Notes under the pieces: model-generated
What the model saw: the letters and a program-made list of their open reading frames with translations, nothing else
The model's database searches: none
What the model was told of the DNA's origin: nothing
In this document: positions 16,227 to 24,519 of the stretch, in pieces
Layout: the number at the start of each line of letters is the position of its first letter
How positions within the stretch are numbered: the stretch's first letter is position 1
Program-made: the position numbers and the translations under genes
Source: M10-OD1-4 sp038061695
Lineage (GTDB): Bacteria > Patescibacteriota > Minisyncoccia > GWC2-36-17 > M10-OD1-4
Direction: 5' to 3'
DNA length: 35,658 nt
NCBI GenBank assembly: GCA_038061695.1
Contig: JBBTYT010000009.1
Coordinates: forward strand, 1 to 35,658

Positions 16227-18689
16227 ATGATTACATTTTTTGCTTTTTTAATAAGCATTTTGATATTATTTATTCTTGCCATTTATTGTATATCAATTTG
16301 GATATGGGCAACTTTATTTTTAAGCACAACCATATTTCTTCAACAAAAATACGGAGAGATAGAAGACCCAAGTATTTTCTTATTGATTTTATTATGGATT
16401 GCTTGGACATTTACTATTTTACTTGTTGTTTTTTCATTGCCTTTTGTTAGGCGTTTTCTTCTTGTTCGGCCGGTATTTAAAATGATGAAAAAACAAAAAA
16501 CACATATATCTAAAATGGAAAAACAAGCTCTCACTGCCGGAGGAGCTGGATTAGAAAAAGGATTATTTTCCGGAAGACCAGATTGGGAAGCATTAAGAAA
16601 ATTATCACCGCTTAAGCTTAAAGAAGACGAGCTCGAATTTATTAATGGCTCCGTGGAAGAATTATGCAAGATAGCCGATGATTGGGATATTAGATATAAT
16701 AAAAGAGAGATTCCTGACTCTCTTTGGAATTTTGCAAGAGAGCATAAACTATTTGGCTTACGTGTTCCTAAGGAGCGTGGCGGTTCCGGTTTTTCATTTC
16801 AAGCCCAATCTATTATTCTTGGGAAAATTGCCTCTCGTTCCGTTGATGTAGCAACTATGGTTGAATTACCAACATCACTCTGGCCTGATGAAATTGTGGA
16901 AAAATACGGCACAAATGAGCAAAAAAAATATTATATGCCTCGATTTGCCGAAAGTAAAGAAATTATCTCCTTTGCTATCACTGGTATATCAAATGGATCT
17001 GATGCCACAGCGATGCGTGATGTTGGTATTGTTGAATATGGCATGCATCAGGGCAAGAAGGTTTTAGGTATTCGTATGAATTGGAAGAAGAGATTTATAA
17101 CCTTTGCTCCTAAAGCAACACTTTTGGTGCTCGGTTTTCAACTTTTTGATCCTAGTAATTTACTTAAAAAAGATAAGGATATAGGTATAACCCTTGCTAT
17201 GATTCCTTTTAATCATCCAGGTATTAGTATCGGGCGAAGGCATTTACCAACAAATGTTGCATTTCCAAATGGACCAATATTTGGTGATAATGTTTTTATA
17301 CCAATTGATTGGGTTATTGGAGGAGCTCAAGGGGTGGGATGTGGCTGGAAAATGATTATGGAGTGTCTTTTTGTTGGTCGTGCTGTGGCTTTACCGGCCA
17401 TATCTGTTGCCGCGACAAAAGTAGCCGTTAGATATTCTGCTGCTTATGCGCGTATTCGTCGTCAGTTTGGTTCACCTATTGGAACATTTGAGGGAATAGA
17501 AGAGCCACTTGCTCGTATTGTTGAATTGGCATATATTTCAGAATCTGCTCGTACGGTGACAACTTCAATGATAGATGCGGGGTATAGGCCACTTGCTATC
17601 TCATCTCTTATGAAATACAAAACAACAGAATATGCTAGACAAGCAATTAATGCGGCGATGGATATTCATGCCGGTCGCGGTATTATGGACGGTCCTTCTA
17701 ATTATTTAATGTCATTTTTTTTAGTAGGACCAATTGGTGTTACAGTAGAAGGTGCAAATATAGTTACTCGTTCTATTATTACATTTGCCCAAGGAGTCTT
17801 GCAGGCCCATCCATATTTATATAAGGAGCTTGAAAGTTGTGAAGAAGAAAATCAAGCGCAAGGGTTGAAAAAATTTGAAGATGCATTCTTAGGGCATGTT
17901 TCATTCTTTGTATCTAATATATTTCGCGCATTTTTTCATAACTTAACTAGGGGCGTGTTTGGCAGTTCGCCAAAGGGAGTACATAAAAGCGTAGTTCATT
18001 GGTATCGTATATTATGGAAAGAAAGTTGCAGTTTTGCGTATTTATCTGACATTACTACACTTCTTATGGGATCGCGTCTAAAAAAGAGGCAAAAATTAGG
18101 CGGTCGTTTGGCAGATGCACTTTCTGAACTTTTTATTCTTTCTTCTGTTTTGAAACGCTACGAAGATGATGGATTTCCAGAAACTGACTATCCTATCGTA
18201 GAGCTTTGTATGAGAAATGGGCTTCATCGTTTTCAAGAGGCGCTTTCTGGCGCTATTCATAATTTCCCAGTGGTATCTATTCGTTGGGTGCTTTATTTTA
18301 TAACATTCCCTTTTGGCGCTAGAAGAAAAATTGCTTCTGACGATTTAGGGCACACCGTCACGCAGTTAGTTCTTCAGCCAAGTGATGTATTAGATCGCCT
18401 TTCTAATTATATTTATATATCTAAAGATCCTGACGACATAACCGGTCGCATGGAGATTGCTTTTAAAAAAGTAGTGGAAACAGAAGTTGCTCAGAAGAAG
18501 CTTGATGTGGCTGTTCGCGCCGGTAAGGTGAAACGTATTTATGGTATTGATTGGATTGCTGAAGCAGAGAGTCAAGGGATACTCACAAAACAAGAAGTAT
18601 TAGATGTTCGTGAATCAGAGAGGTTGGCTGAAATAGCTGTTTCTGTTGATCATTTTGATCCAGATGAAATTAGGATAAAAAGAAATTAA
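16227..18689 (+). CDS. fadE: Acyl-CoA dehydrogenase, FadE type, full length
   Basis: 820 residues; E. coli FadE is 814. The layout matches: two N-terminal membrane helices (about 2-30 and 45-72), a conserved linker with LFSGRPDWEALRKL, then the acyl-CoA dehydrogenase fold (FAITGISNGSDA at the FAD/acyl site, NGPIFGDNVFIPIDWVIGG, AYARIRRQFGSPIG, EGIEEPLARI, GRGIMDGPSNYL, VEGANIVTRS), and the long FadE-specific C-terminal domain ending in DHFDPDEIRIKR. FadE oxidises acyl-CoA to trans-2-enoyl-CoA at the membrane, the first step of beta-oxidation. No FadA, FadB or FadD gene is visible. By hand count about 29 arginines are CGN and 19 AGA/AGG, whereas RNase J has about 2 against 40, pointing to a different origin. 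Such an enzyme is unexpected in a CPR-like genome. Confidence 0.96.
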   Translation: MITFFAFLISILILFILAIYCISIWIWATLFLSTTIFLQQKYGEIEDPSIFLLILLWIAWTFTILLVVFSLPFVRRFLLVRPVFKMMKKQKTHISKMEKQALTAGGAGLEKGLFSGRPDWEALRKLSPLKLKEDELEFINGSVEELCKIADDWDIRYNKREIPDSLWNFAREHKLFGLRVPKERGGSGFSFQAQSIILGKIASRSVDVATMVELPTSLWPDEIVEKYGTNEQKKYYMPRFAESKEIISFAITGISNGSDATAMRDVGIVEYGMHQGKKVLGIRMNWKKRFITFAPKATLLVLGFQLFDPSNLLKKDKDIGITLAMIPFNHPGISIGRRHLPTNVAFPNGPIFGDNVFIPIDWVIGGAQGVGCGWKMIMECLFVGRAVALPAISVAATKVAVRYSAAYARIRRQFGSPIGTFEGIEEPLARIVELAYISESARTVTTSMIDAGYRPLAISSLMKYKTTEYARQAINAAMDIHAGRGIMDGPSNYLMSFFLVGPIGVTVEGANIVTRSIITFAQGVLQAHPYLYKELESCEEENQAQGLKKFEDAFLGHVSFFVSNIFRAFFHNLTRGVFGSSPKGVHKSVVHWYRILWKESCSFAYLSDITTLLMGSRLKKRQKLGGRLADALSELFILSSVLKRYEDDGFPETDYPIVELCMRNGLHRFQEALSGAIHNFPVVSIRWVLYFITFPFGARRKIASDDLGHTVTQLVLQPSDVLDRLSNYIYISKDPDDITGRMEIAFKKVVETEVAQKKLDVAVRAGKVKRIYGIDWIAEAESQGILTKQEVLDVRESERLAEIAVSVDHFDPDEIRIKRN

Positions 18690-18724
18690 TAAAACTTATT
18701 TGCATTTTTTTTGTCAATAATTTA

Positions 18725-18733
18725 TGTTATAAT
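18725..18733 (+). promoter_or_regulatory. Extended -10 promoter candidate before the SDR gene
   Basis: TG at 18725-18726, one base, then TATAAT at 18728-18733. No good -35 at the right spacing. The start would be near 18740, only about 5 bases from the ATG, implying a leaderless or very short leader. Confidence 0.4.
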
Positions 18734-18744
18734 GTTATACATTT

Positions 18745-19818
18745 ATGAACCACCAACCGACAATTGTGTTAACGGGTAGTACTGGCATATTTGGCAGATT
18801 TTTAGTGCCTGAGTTATTACGTTATAATATTAAACTTATTTTGTTGGTGCGTGGAATTTCTCATGAAGATGCAAAGACTCGCGTACAAAGCATTATTAGT
18901 AATAATGAAAACAATATTGAGGTCTTTTGCTCTGATTTAACGAAAAAATATCTCGGCCTTTCGGAGTCAGAATATAAAGATATAGCAAGTCGTACGACAC
19001 ACATACTACACTCAGCGGCTTCAACGCGTTTTAATCTTCCTCTTGAGGAATCCCGTATCCATAATGTAAAAACAACGGAAGAGATCTTAATCTTTGCAAA
19101 GCAATGCAAAAATCTTATTCGCTTCGGGTTTTTGAGTACAGCGCTTGTCGCTGGCAGACGTACCGGTATTATAAAAGAAGATGAGCTTGAACATAATAAA
19201 GGATTTAATAATTCATATCAGCAAACTAAATATGAAGCAGAAATGCTCGTGCATGCGCAAGCTAAGAATTTTCCTATTGTAATATTTCGTGCGCCACTCG
19301 TTATTTCTTCCGATGTTTCAGTATCTCATAAAGGACCACCAAATTTTCTAGTTGTTTTAATATCACTTGTAGCTAAGGGACTTCTTCCTTATGTTCCTGG
19401 CACGAAAGATAGCACTATGGATATTGTAAGTTCTGAAGATACCGCTCATATAGTAATTAAACTTATGTTAAAGGACAATTTATCCCACGTGACCTATCAT
19501 ATAACAAATGGAGACAATGTAACTACAACGCACATGCTTCATCAAATGGTAGAAAGAAAGATTGGTAAGAAAATCCCAATTGAATATTGCGGTAATTTAC
19601 AATTATTTTTAAAACGCGTTGAAGAAGAATCGAGTAATAAGCCAGAAATGCGAGCGATGTATAAAAAAGCCGAGAGCTTCTTAATGGAACCAGTTTATCC
19701 TAAAATATTTGACAATAGCAATACTCTATCGGAGCTTAATATTACCAAAATAGGCGAAGATCCGTCAGAGATACTTAAATTAATGTTTAGTAATAAATTA
19801 TGGACTTTATCGGAATAA
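18745..19818 (+). CDS. Extended SDR / thioester-reductase-like NAD(P)-binding protein
   Basis: 357 residues. The nucleotide-binding motif TGSTGIFG (Gly11, Gly14, Gly17) sits at the extreme N-terminus; the catalytic set is a serine in FLSTALV and Y158-xxx-K162. A CSDLTKKYLGLS segment, then HILHSAASTRF, follow the pattern of NAD_binding_4 (male-sterility / fatty acyl-CoA or carrier-protein thioester reductase). These enzymes reduce acyl thioesters or act on sugar-nucleotide and sterol-like substrates. Next to FadE an acyl substrate is an attractive guess. Arginine is mainly CGN (about 10 of 13), matching fadE and not plsC. The downstream histidine kinase overlaps its last 19 bases. Confidence 0.85.
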   Translation: MNHQPTIVLTGSTGIFGRFLVPELLRYNIKLILLVRGISHEDAKTRVQSIISNNENNIEVFCSDLTKKYLGLSESEYKDIASRTTHILHSAASTRFNLPLEESRIHNVKTTEEILIFAKQCKNLIRFGFLSTALVAGRRTGIIKEDELEHNKGFNNSYQQTKYEAEMLVHAQAKNFPIVIFRAPLVISSDVSVSHKGPPNFLVVLISLVAKGLLPYVPGTKDSTMDIVSSEDTAHIVIKLMLKDNLSHVTYHITNGDNVTTTHMLHQMVERKIGKKIPIEYCGNLQLFLKRVEEESSNKPEMRAMYKKAESFLMEPVYPKIFDNSNTLSELNITKIGEDPSEILKLMFSNKLWTLSE

Positions 19819-21428
19819 CGCTAACACCTGTGGGGTGGTCATCAATAGCAGGGGCTCTTATAATGCTAATCATCGCTACTGTAATGGTCATTTTTGGCAG
19901 AAATAAGATTCAAAACATATGGGGTGTTTTTTGTATTGTAGTGGCTATATGGATTGGAGCCTTTTATGGAGTGACAATATCTAAAGATTCTTTGGTAGCA
20001 GAAATGTGGTGGAAGATTTCATATATTGGAGTCATTCTAATACCATTCACTTTTATGCACTTTGTTTTTGAATTTATTGATTTTAAGAAGTTCAAGAAAT
20101 CAATATTAATATTAGCTTACGCAGTTGCCTTAATATTTATATTTCTTGACATAAAAACAAATCTTATTGTTAGTGAGGTTAGATTTTTGTTTAATGAGTT
20201 GTATTATGGACAACCAGGACTACTACATCCTTACTTCATGATAATTTATCTCATGTTAGTGTGCTACGCCTTTTATTTAGTATATAAAAAATACAATGAA
20301 AATAAGGATGATAAGATTTTTCGCCGGAAAGCAGTCTACTTTTTTATTGCTAACTTAATTGCTTTTACAGGAGGTAGTTTGAATTTTCTTCCTATTTATG
20401 GAATAGAAATACCTCCCGTATCTAATATATCCGTTGTGTTCGGAGCTCTTTTACTTGCTTATGCTATCGTTAAACATAGTCTTTTTGATACGAAGGTAAT
20501 CTTAACAGAAGCGCTAGTTTTTATTTTATGGGTTATTTTAGCTATAGAGTTATTATTTTCAAATTCTTTAAGTGATCTTATATTTAAATCAATAGTATTA
20601 GTACTGACTATAATTCTTGGAATATTTCTAATGAAGGGTGTTAGGTACGAAATTAAGCTACGCGAAGAAAAGGAGAAGATGGTTGGGGAGTTAGAGTTGG
20701 CTAATGAGAAATTGAAGAATTTAGATCAGCAGAAGTCCGATTTTATTTCAATAGCGTCCCATCAGCTAAGAACGCCTTTAACTGCTATAAAAGGTTATGC
20801 ATCAATGATTCTTGATGGTACTTATGGTAGGATTTCTGTTAAGACGAGAGTCATTATTGATAAAATATTCAATTCAAGTCAGCGTTTGATTTATATAGTT
20901 AATGATATGCTTGATGTTTCGCGTATGGAAGGAGGAAAATTTAAATATACCTTTGAAGATATAAATATAATAAGTCTGGTAAATGATGTTATAGAAGAGC
21001 TGAAGATTAATATTAATCCTAGAAAATTAAAACTATCTTTTGATCTTAGCTTGAAAGATGCGAAGATTATTATAAGTGCTGATTATGGAAAATTAAGACA
21101 GGCTATTACAAATGTCATAGATAATGCTATAAAGTATACGGATAAAGGATTTGTTGTTATTTCAATTAAAAAGATTGATGATAAGAATAGTATGGTTTTA
21201 TCTGTAAAAGATTCTGGCATAGGAATGACAGAGGAGCAGATAAAGGCAATTTTTGTAAAATTTGAGAGAGCAGAAAATGCTATTAGGACTCATACCGAAG
21301 GCTCAGGCCTCGGACTTTATGTGGCAAAAGAAATAATCAAATCAAATGGTGGAGTCATCTGGGCGACCTCAGATGGACTTAAAAGAGGTTCACAGTTTTA
21401 TATTGAATTTCCTATTAAAAAAGGTTGA
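19800..21428 (+). CDS. Histidine kinase with 7TM N-terminal region
   Basis: 542 residues. About seven hydrophobic segments lie in residues 10-235 with short loops, matching the N-terminal 7TM region of histidine kinases. Another hydrophobic stretch (about 240-280) and a short coiled coil lead to the kinase. The H box SIASHQLRTP carries His321; N box NVIDNAIKYT, G1 DSGIGM and G2 GSGLGLYVAKEI are intact. The ATG lies inside the preceding SDR gene (19-base overlap), suggesting translational coupling. tsaE begins two bases after its stop. No receiver lies nearby, so its partner is elsewhere. It probably senses a membrane or intramembrane signal. Confidence 0.92.
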   Translation: MDFIGITLTPVGWSSIAGALIMLIIATVMVIFGRNKIQNIWGVFCIVVAIWIGAFYGVTISKDSLVAEMWWKISYIGVILIPFTFMHFVFEFIDFKKFKKSILILAYAVALIFIFLDIKTNLIVSEVRFLFNELYYGQPGLLHPYFMIIYLMLVCYAFYLVYKKYNENKDDKIFRRKAVYFFIANLIAFTGGSLNFLPIYGIEIPPVSNISVVFGALLLAYAIVKHSLFDTKVILTEALVFILWVILAIELLFSNSLSDLIFKSIVLVLTIILGIFLMKGVRYEIKLREEKEKMVGELELANEKLKNLDQQKSDFISIASHQLRTPLTAIKGYASMILDGTYGRISVKTRVIIDKIFNSSQRLIYIVNDMLDVSRMEGGKFKYTFEDINIISLVNDVIEELKININPRKLKLSFDLSLKDAKIIISADYGKLRQAITNVIDNAIKYTDKGFVVISIKKIDDKNSMVLSVKDSGIGMTEEQIKAIFVKFERAENAIRTHTEGSGLGLYVAKEIIKSNGGVIWATSDGLKRGSQFYIEFPIKKG

Positions 21429-21429
21429 T

Positions 21430-21888
21430 ATGAATATAATCATTACAAAAAACTCAGAAGAGACAAGGAGTATTGCGTCTGAAATGGCAAAAAACATTTT
21501 AAGTGTCCAAAGTCAAGATAAATTGGCTGTTGTTATTGCTTTGGAGGGTGTCCTTGGAGCTGGAAAGACAACTTTTACGCAAGGTTTCGCCGAAGGTCTT
21601 GGCTTAAAGGATGATGTGAGATCTCCAACATTTGTAATTCTAAAGGAGTATCATATGGAGTTGAGCGATAAAAATTTAAGATTTAAAAATTTTTATCATA
21701 TTGATTGTTATAGATTAAAAGATGAGAAAGATATAAAAGATATTGGGCTTTCGGAAATTTTGAAAAATCCGGAAAATATTATTTTGATAGAGTGGGCTGG
21801 AAATATAAAAAAAGCATTGCCGAAAAATTGTATTAAAATAAAATTCTATTATATCTCTGAAAATAAAAGAAAAATTTCTATTCAATAG
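21430..21888 (+). CDS. tsaE: tRNA threonylcarbamoyladenosine biosynthesis ATPase TsaE
   Basis: 152 residues from ATG 21430, the family's usual length. An in-frame start at 21346 would lie inside the histidine kinase gene and add 28 residues without family support, so I reject it. Walker A is GVLGAGKTTF; RSPTF and FYHIDCYRL are hallmarks, followed by a late IEWAG motif. TsaE is the ATPase partner of TsaB-TsaD in t6A37 modification of ANN-decoding tRNAs. tsaB, tsaC and tsaD are not visible here. Confidence 0.95.
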   Translation: MNIIITKNSEETRSIASEMAKNILSVQSQDKLAVVIALEGVLGAGKTTFTQGFAEGLGLKDDVRSPTFVILKEYHMELSDKNLRFKNFYHIDCYRLKDEKDIKDIGLSEILKNPENIILIEWAGNIKKALPKNCIKIKFYYISENKRKISIQ

Positions 21889-21950
21889 GCATCCATTGTA
21901 TTTATAAGTTCTTCTTATTTTTTCCTTTAAATAATGCTAAGATAGAAGAT

Positions 21951-24515
21951 ATGAAAAGGGAAAAATTATTTTTAATAGATTCAAATGCTCTTATTCATAG
22001 GGCTTTTCATGCATTACCTCCATTAAGTTCTCAGAAAGGAGAGCTGACAAATGCCGTTTATGGCTTTACATCGCTTCTAATAAAGGCAATAAATGAGATT
22101 AAGCCAGAATATATAATTGCGGCATTTGATCTGCCAGAGCCAACATTTAGACATAAGGAATTTGAAGAATATAAGGCTCATAGAAAGTCTACGCCAGAGG
22201 ATTTAGTTCCACAATTTGAAAAAGTTAAGGAAGTGTTGAGGGCGTTTAATATTCCAATTTTTGAGAAGGCCGGCTTTGAAGCCGATGACCTTTTAGGAAC
22301 TATAACATTGCTTTCAAAAGATAAAAATCCGGATATTGAAAATATAGTGTTGACTGGGGATTTGGACACTTTGCAATTAGTGGATAATAATACTATAATC
22401 TATACTTTAAAAAAAGGAATATCAGATATTATTATCTATGATGAGAAAGCGGTAGTTGAAAGATACGGCTTAGATCCAAGTCAAATGGTTGACTTTAAAG
22501 CCTTAAAAGGCGATCCATCTGACAATATACCCGGAGTTCCTGGATTTGGAGATAAGACGGCGAGTAAGTTATTATCTGAATATAAAACTCTTGAAAATAT
22601 TTACGAGAATATAGCTCTTATTCCTAAAAAATTGAGCGATAAGCTTACAGAATATAAAGATCAAGCATTTTTTTCAAAGCGATTAGCTACAATAATAAGA
22701 GATGTGGATATTGATTTTGACTTTAAGAAAGCAAGATTTGGGGATTATGATAAAAAAAATGTATTAGAGCTTTTTCGTGAATTGAACTTTTTTACTTTAA
22801 TATCAAGATTGAATTTAAAGGTGGAAAATAGAGAAAAAGAAGAGATATATAGCACAGCAAATGTCGAAGTCTTTAAAAAAATAGATCTAGATCTTATAAA
22901 AAAAATAGAAAGCATAGCAATTTCTATTTTTGATGAAACAGTATTATTTTCTTTTGATTCAAAATTTATATCCGCATCATTTGATGATGCAAAAGTTATC
23001 TTGGAAGACGAGAAAATCAAAAAAATTGGTTTTGATTTTAAGATTATAATTAAAAAATTAAGAGAGAGGGATATATTTTTAAAAGGTGAGTATTTTGATG
23101 TGATGATTGCCTCTTATCTTTTATCACCAGGTCTTAGAAGTTATAATTTAAAAAATATTATTCTTGAGCATCTTGGAAAAGATATATCTGAAGAAGATGT
23201 AAAAAACGAAGAAGCATATTTCTGTTTTTTACTAAAAGAAATTTTAGAAAATAAGTTGAAACAGAATAATATTTTAAATATATTTTTTGATGTAGAGATG
23301 CCACTCATACATATTTTAGCCGATATGGAGATGACGGGGATTGGTGTAAATCCTGATAAGCTGAATATCTTATCTGAAAAACTAGAAAAGAAGTTAAAAA
23401 TTTTGGAAAAAAATATTTATGATTTTTCCGGTAAAGTCTTTAATATAAACTCTCCATCACAACTAGGTATTATTTTATTTGAGGATTTAAGAATTCAAAA
23501 TGAAGCTAAGATTAAAAAAACAAAGACAGGGGCATACTCTACTAATGAGAGCGAATTGGAAAAATTTAAAGAAAATCATAAGATAGTAAACGAGGTCCTT
23601 AATTATAGGGAATTTTTTAAATTAAAAACTACCTACTCGGATGCTTTATCTGAATTAATAAATAAAAAGACCGGTAGAATTCATACAACATTTAATCAAG
23701 CTGGTACAACTACAGGTAGGCTTTCCTCATCTGATCCAAATATGCAGAATATTCCTCAAAAAGGCGAGTTTTCATCTGATATAAGAGAAGCATTTGTATC
23801 TCAAGAAGGTTATTCTTTTGTCGCATTTGATTACTCTCAAATTGAGCTTAGGATTATAGCTCATCTTTCTGGTGATGAAAAGATGATTAAAATTTTTAAC
23901 GAAGGAGGGGATATTCACATTGCCACTGCTATGGAGATTAATAATGTTTCAGAGAGAGATGTTACGAAGGAGATGAGAAGAATGGCAAAAGTTCTAAATT
24001 TCGGCATTTTATTTGGCATGAGTATTAAGGGGTTTTCTGTTGCGGCTGATGTTGATATGACAACGGCAAAAGTTTTTATAGATGGATATTTTAATAATTT
24101 TAAAAAAGTTTCTAAGTTTATAGAGGACTCTATATGCTATGCAAAAATACATGGTTATGCAAAAACAGAACTTGGTAGAAAACGTTGGTTGCCTGATTTA
24201 AAAAGTCCAAATTGGATTTTAAGAAATTCAGCAGAGAGAATGGCCCAGAATATGCCTGTACAAGGACTTGAAGCTGATATATTAAAGCTCGCCATGATAG
24301 AGATAGATAAGAATATTTTACAAAAACAAACTAAGGATAGCATCAGGATGATATTACAAGTTCATGATGAGTTAGTTTTTGAGATAAAAAATGATATAAT
24401 AAACGATATAGCAATAAAAATAAAAGATGTGATGATATTAGCATACGAATTAAAAGTTCCTATGCTTGTAGGTGTTAGTAAGGGAGACTCGTGGGGAGAG
24501 ATGAGGATATTATAG
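21951..24515 (+). CDS. polA: DNA polymerase I
   Basis: 854 residues. The N-terminal 5'-3' exonuclease/FEN domain is intact (LFLIDSNALIHRAFHA, FEADDLLGT, TGDLDTLQL, GDPSDNIPGVPGFGDKTA). The middle 3'-5' exonuclease region (about 300-440) lacks the usual DxE motif and has KIGFDFKII where exo II should be, so proofreading is probably lost, as in Taq and Bacillus enzymes. The polymerase is complete: TTGRLSSSDPNMQNIP, motif A FDYSQIELR (Asp627), motif B RRMAKVLNFGILFG, motif C VHDELVF (Asp806). The motif B position equal to E. coli Tyr766 is Phe. It acts in Okazaki fragment processing and repair. A kinase gene follows after 4 bases. Confidence 0.97.
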   Translation: MKREKLFLIDSNALIHRAFHALPPLSSQKGELTNAVYGFTSLLIKAINEIKPEYIIAAFDLPEPTFRHKEFEEYKAHRKSTPEDLVPQFEKVKEVLRAFNIPIFEKAGFEADDLLGTITLLSKDKNPDIENIVLTGDLDTLQLVDNNTIIYTLKKGISDIIIYDEKAVVERYGLDPSQMVDFKALKGDPSDNIPGVPGFGDKTASKLLSEYKTLENIYENIALIPKKLSDKLTEYKDQAFFSKRLATIIRDVDIDFDFKKARFGDYDKKNVLELFRELNFFTLISRLNLKVENREKEEIYSTANVEVFKKIDLDLIKKIESIAISIFDETVLFSFDSKFISASFDDAKVILEDEKIKKIGFDFKIIIKKLRERDIFLKGEYFDVMIASYLLSPGLRSYNLKNIILEHLGKDISEEDVKNEEAYFCFLLKEILENKLKQNNILNIFFDVEMPLIHILADMEMTGIGVNPDKLNILSEKLEKKLKILEKNIYDFSGKVFNINSPSQLGIILFEDLRIQNEAKIKKTKTGAYSTNESELEKFKENHKIVNEVLNYREFFKLKTTYSDALSELINKKTGRIHTTFNQAGTTTGRLSSSDPNMQNIPQKGEFSSDIREAFVSQEGYSFVAFDYSQIELRIIAHLSGDEKMIKIFNEGGDIHIATAMEINNVSERDVTKEMRRMAKVLNFGILFGMSIKGFSVAADVDMTTAKVFIDGYFNNFKKVSKFIEDSICYAKIHGYAKTELGRKRWLPDLKSPNWILRNSAERMAQNMPVQGLEADILKLAMIEIDKNILQKQTKDSIRMILQVHDELVFEIKNDIINDIAIKIKDVMILAYELKVPMLVGVSKGDSWGEMRIL

Positions 24516-24519
24516 TTTA

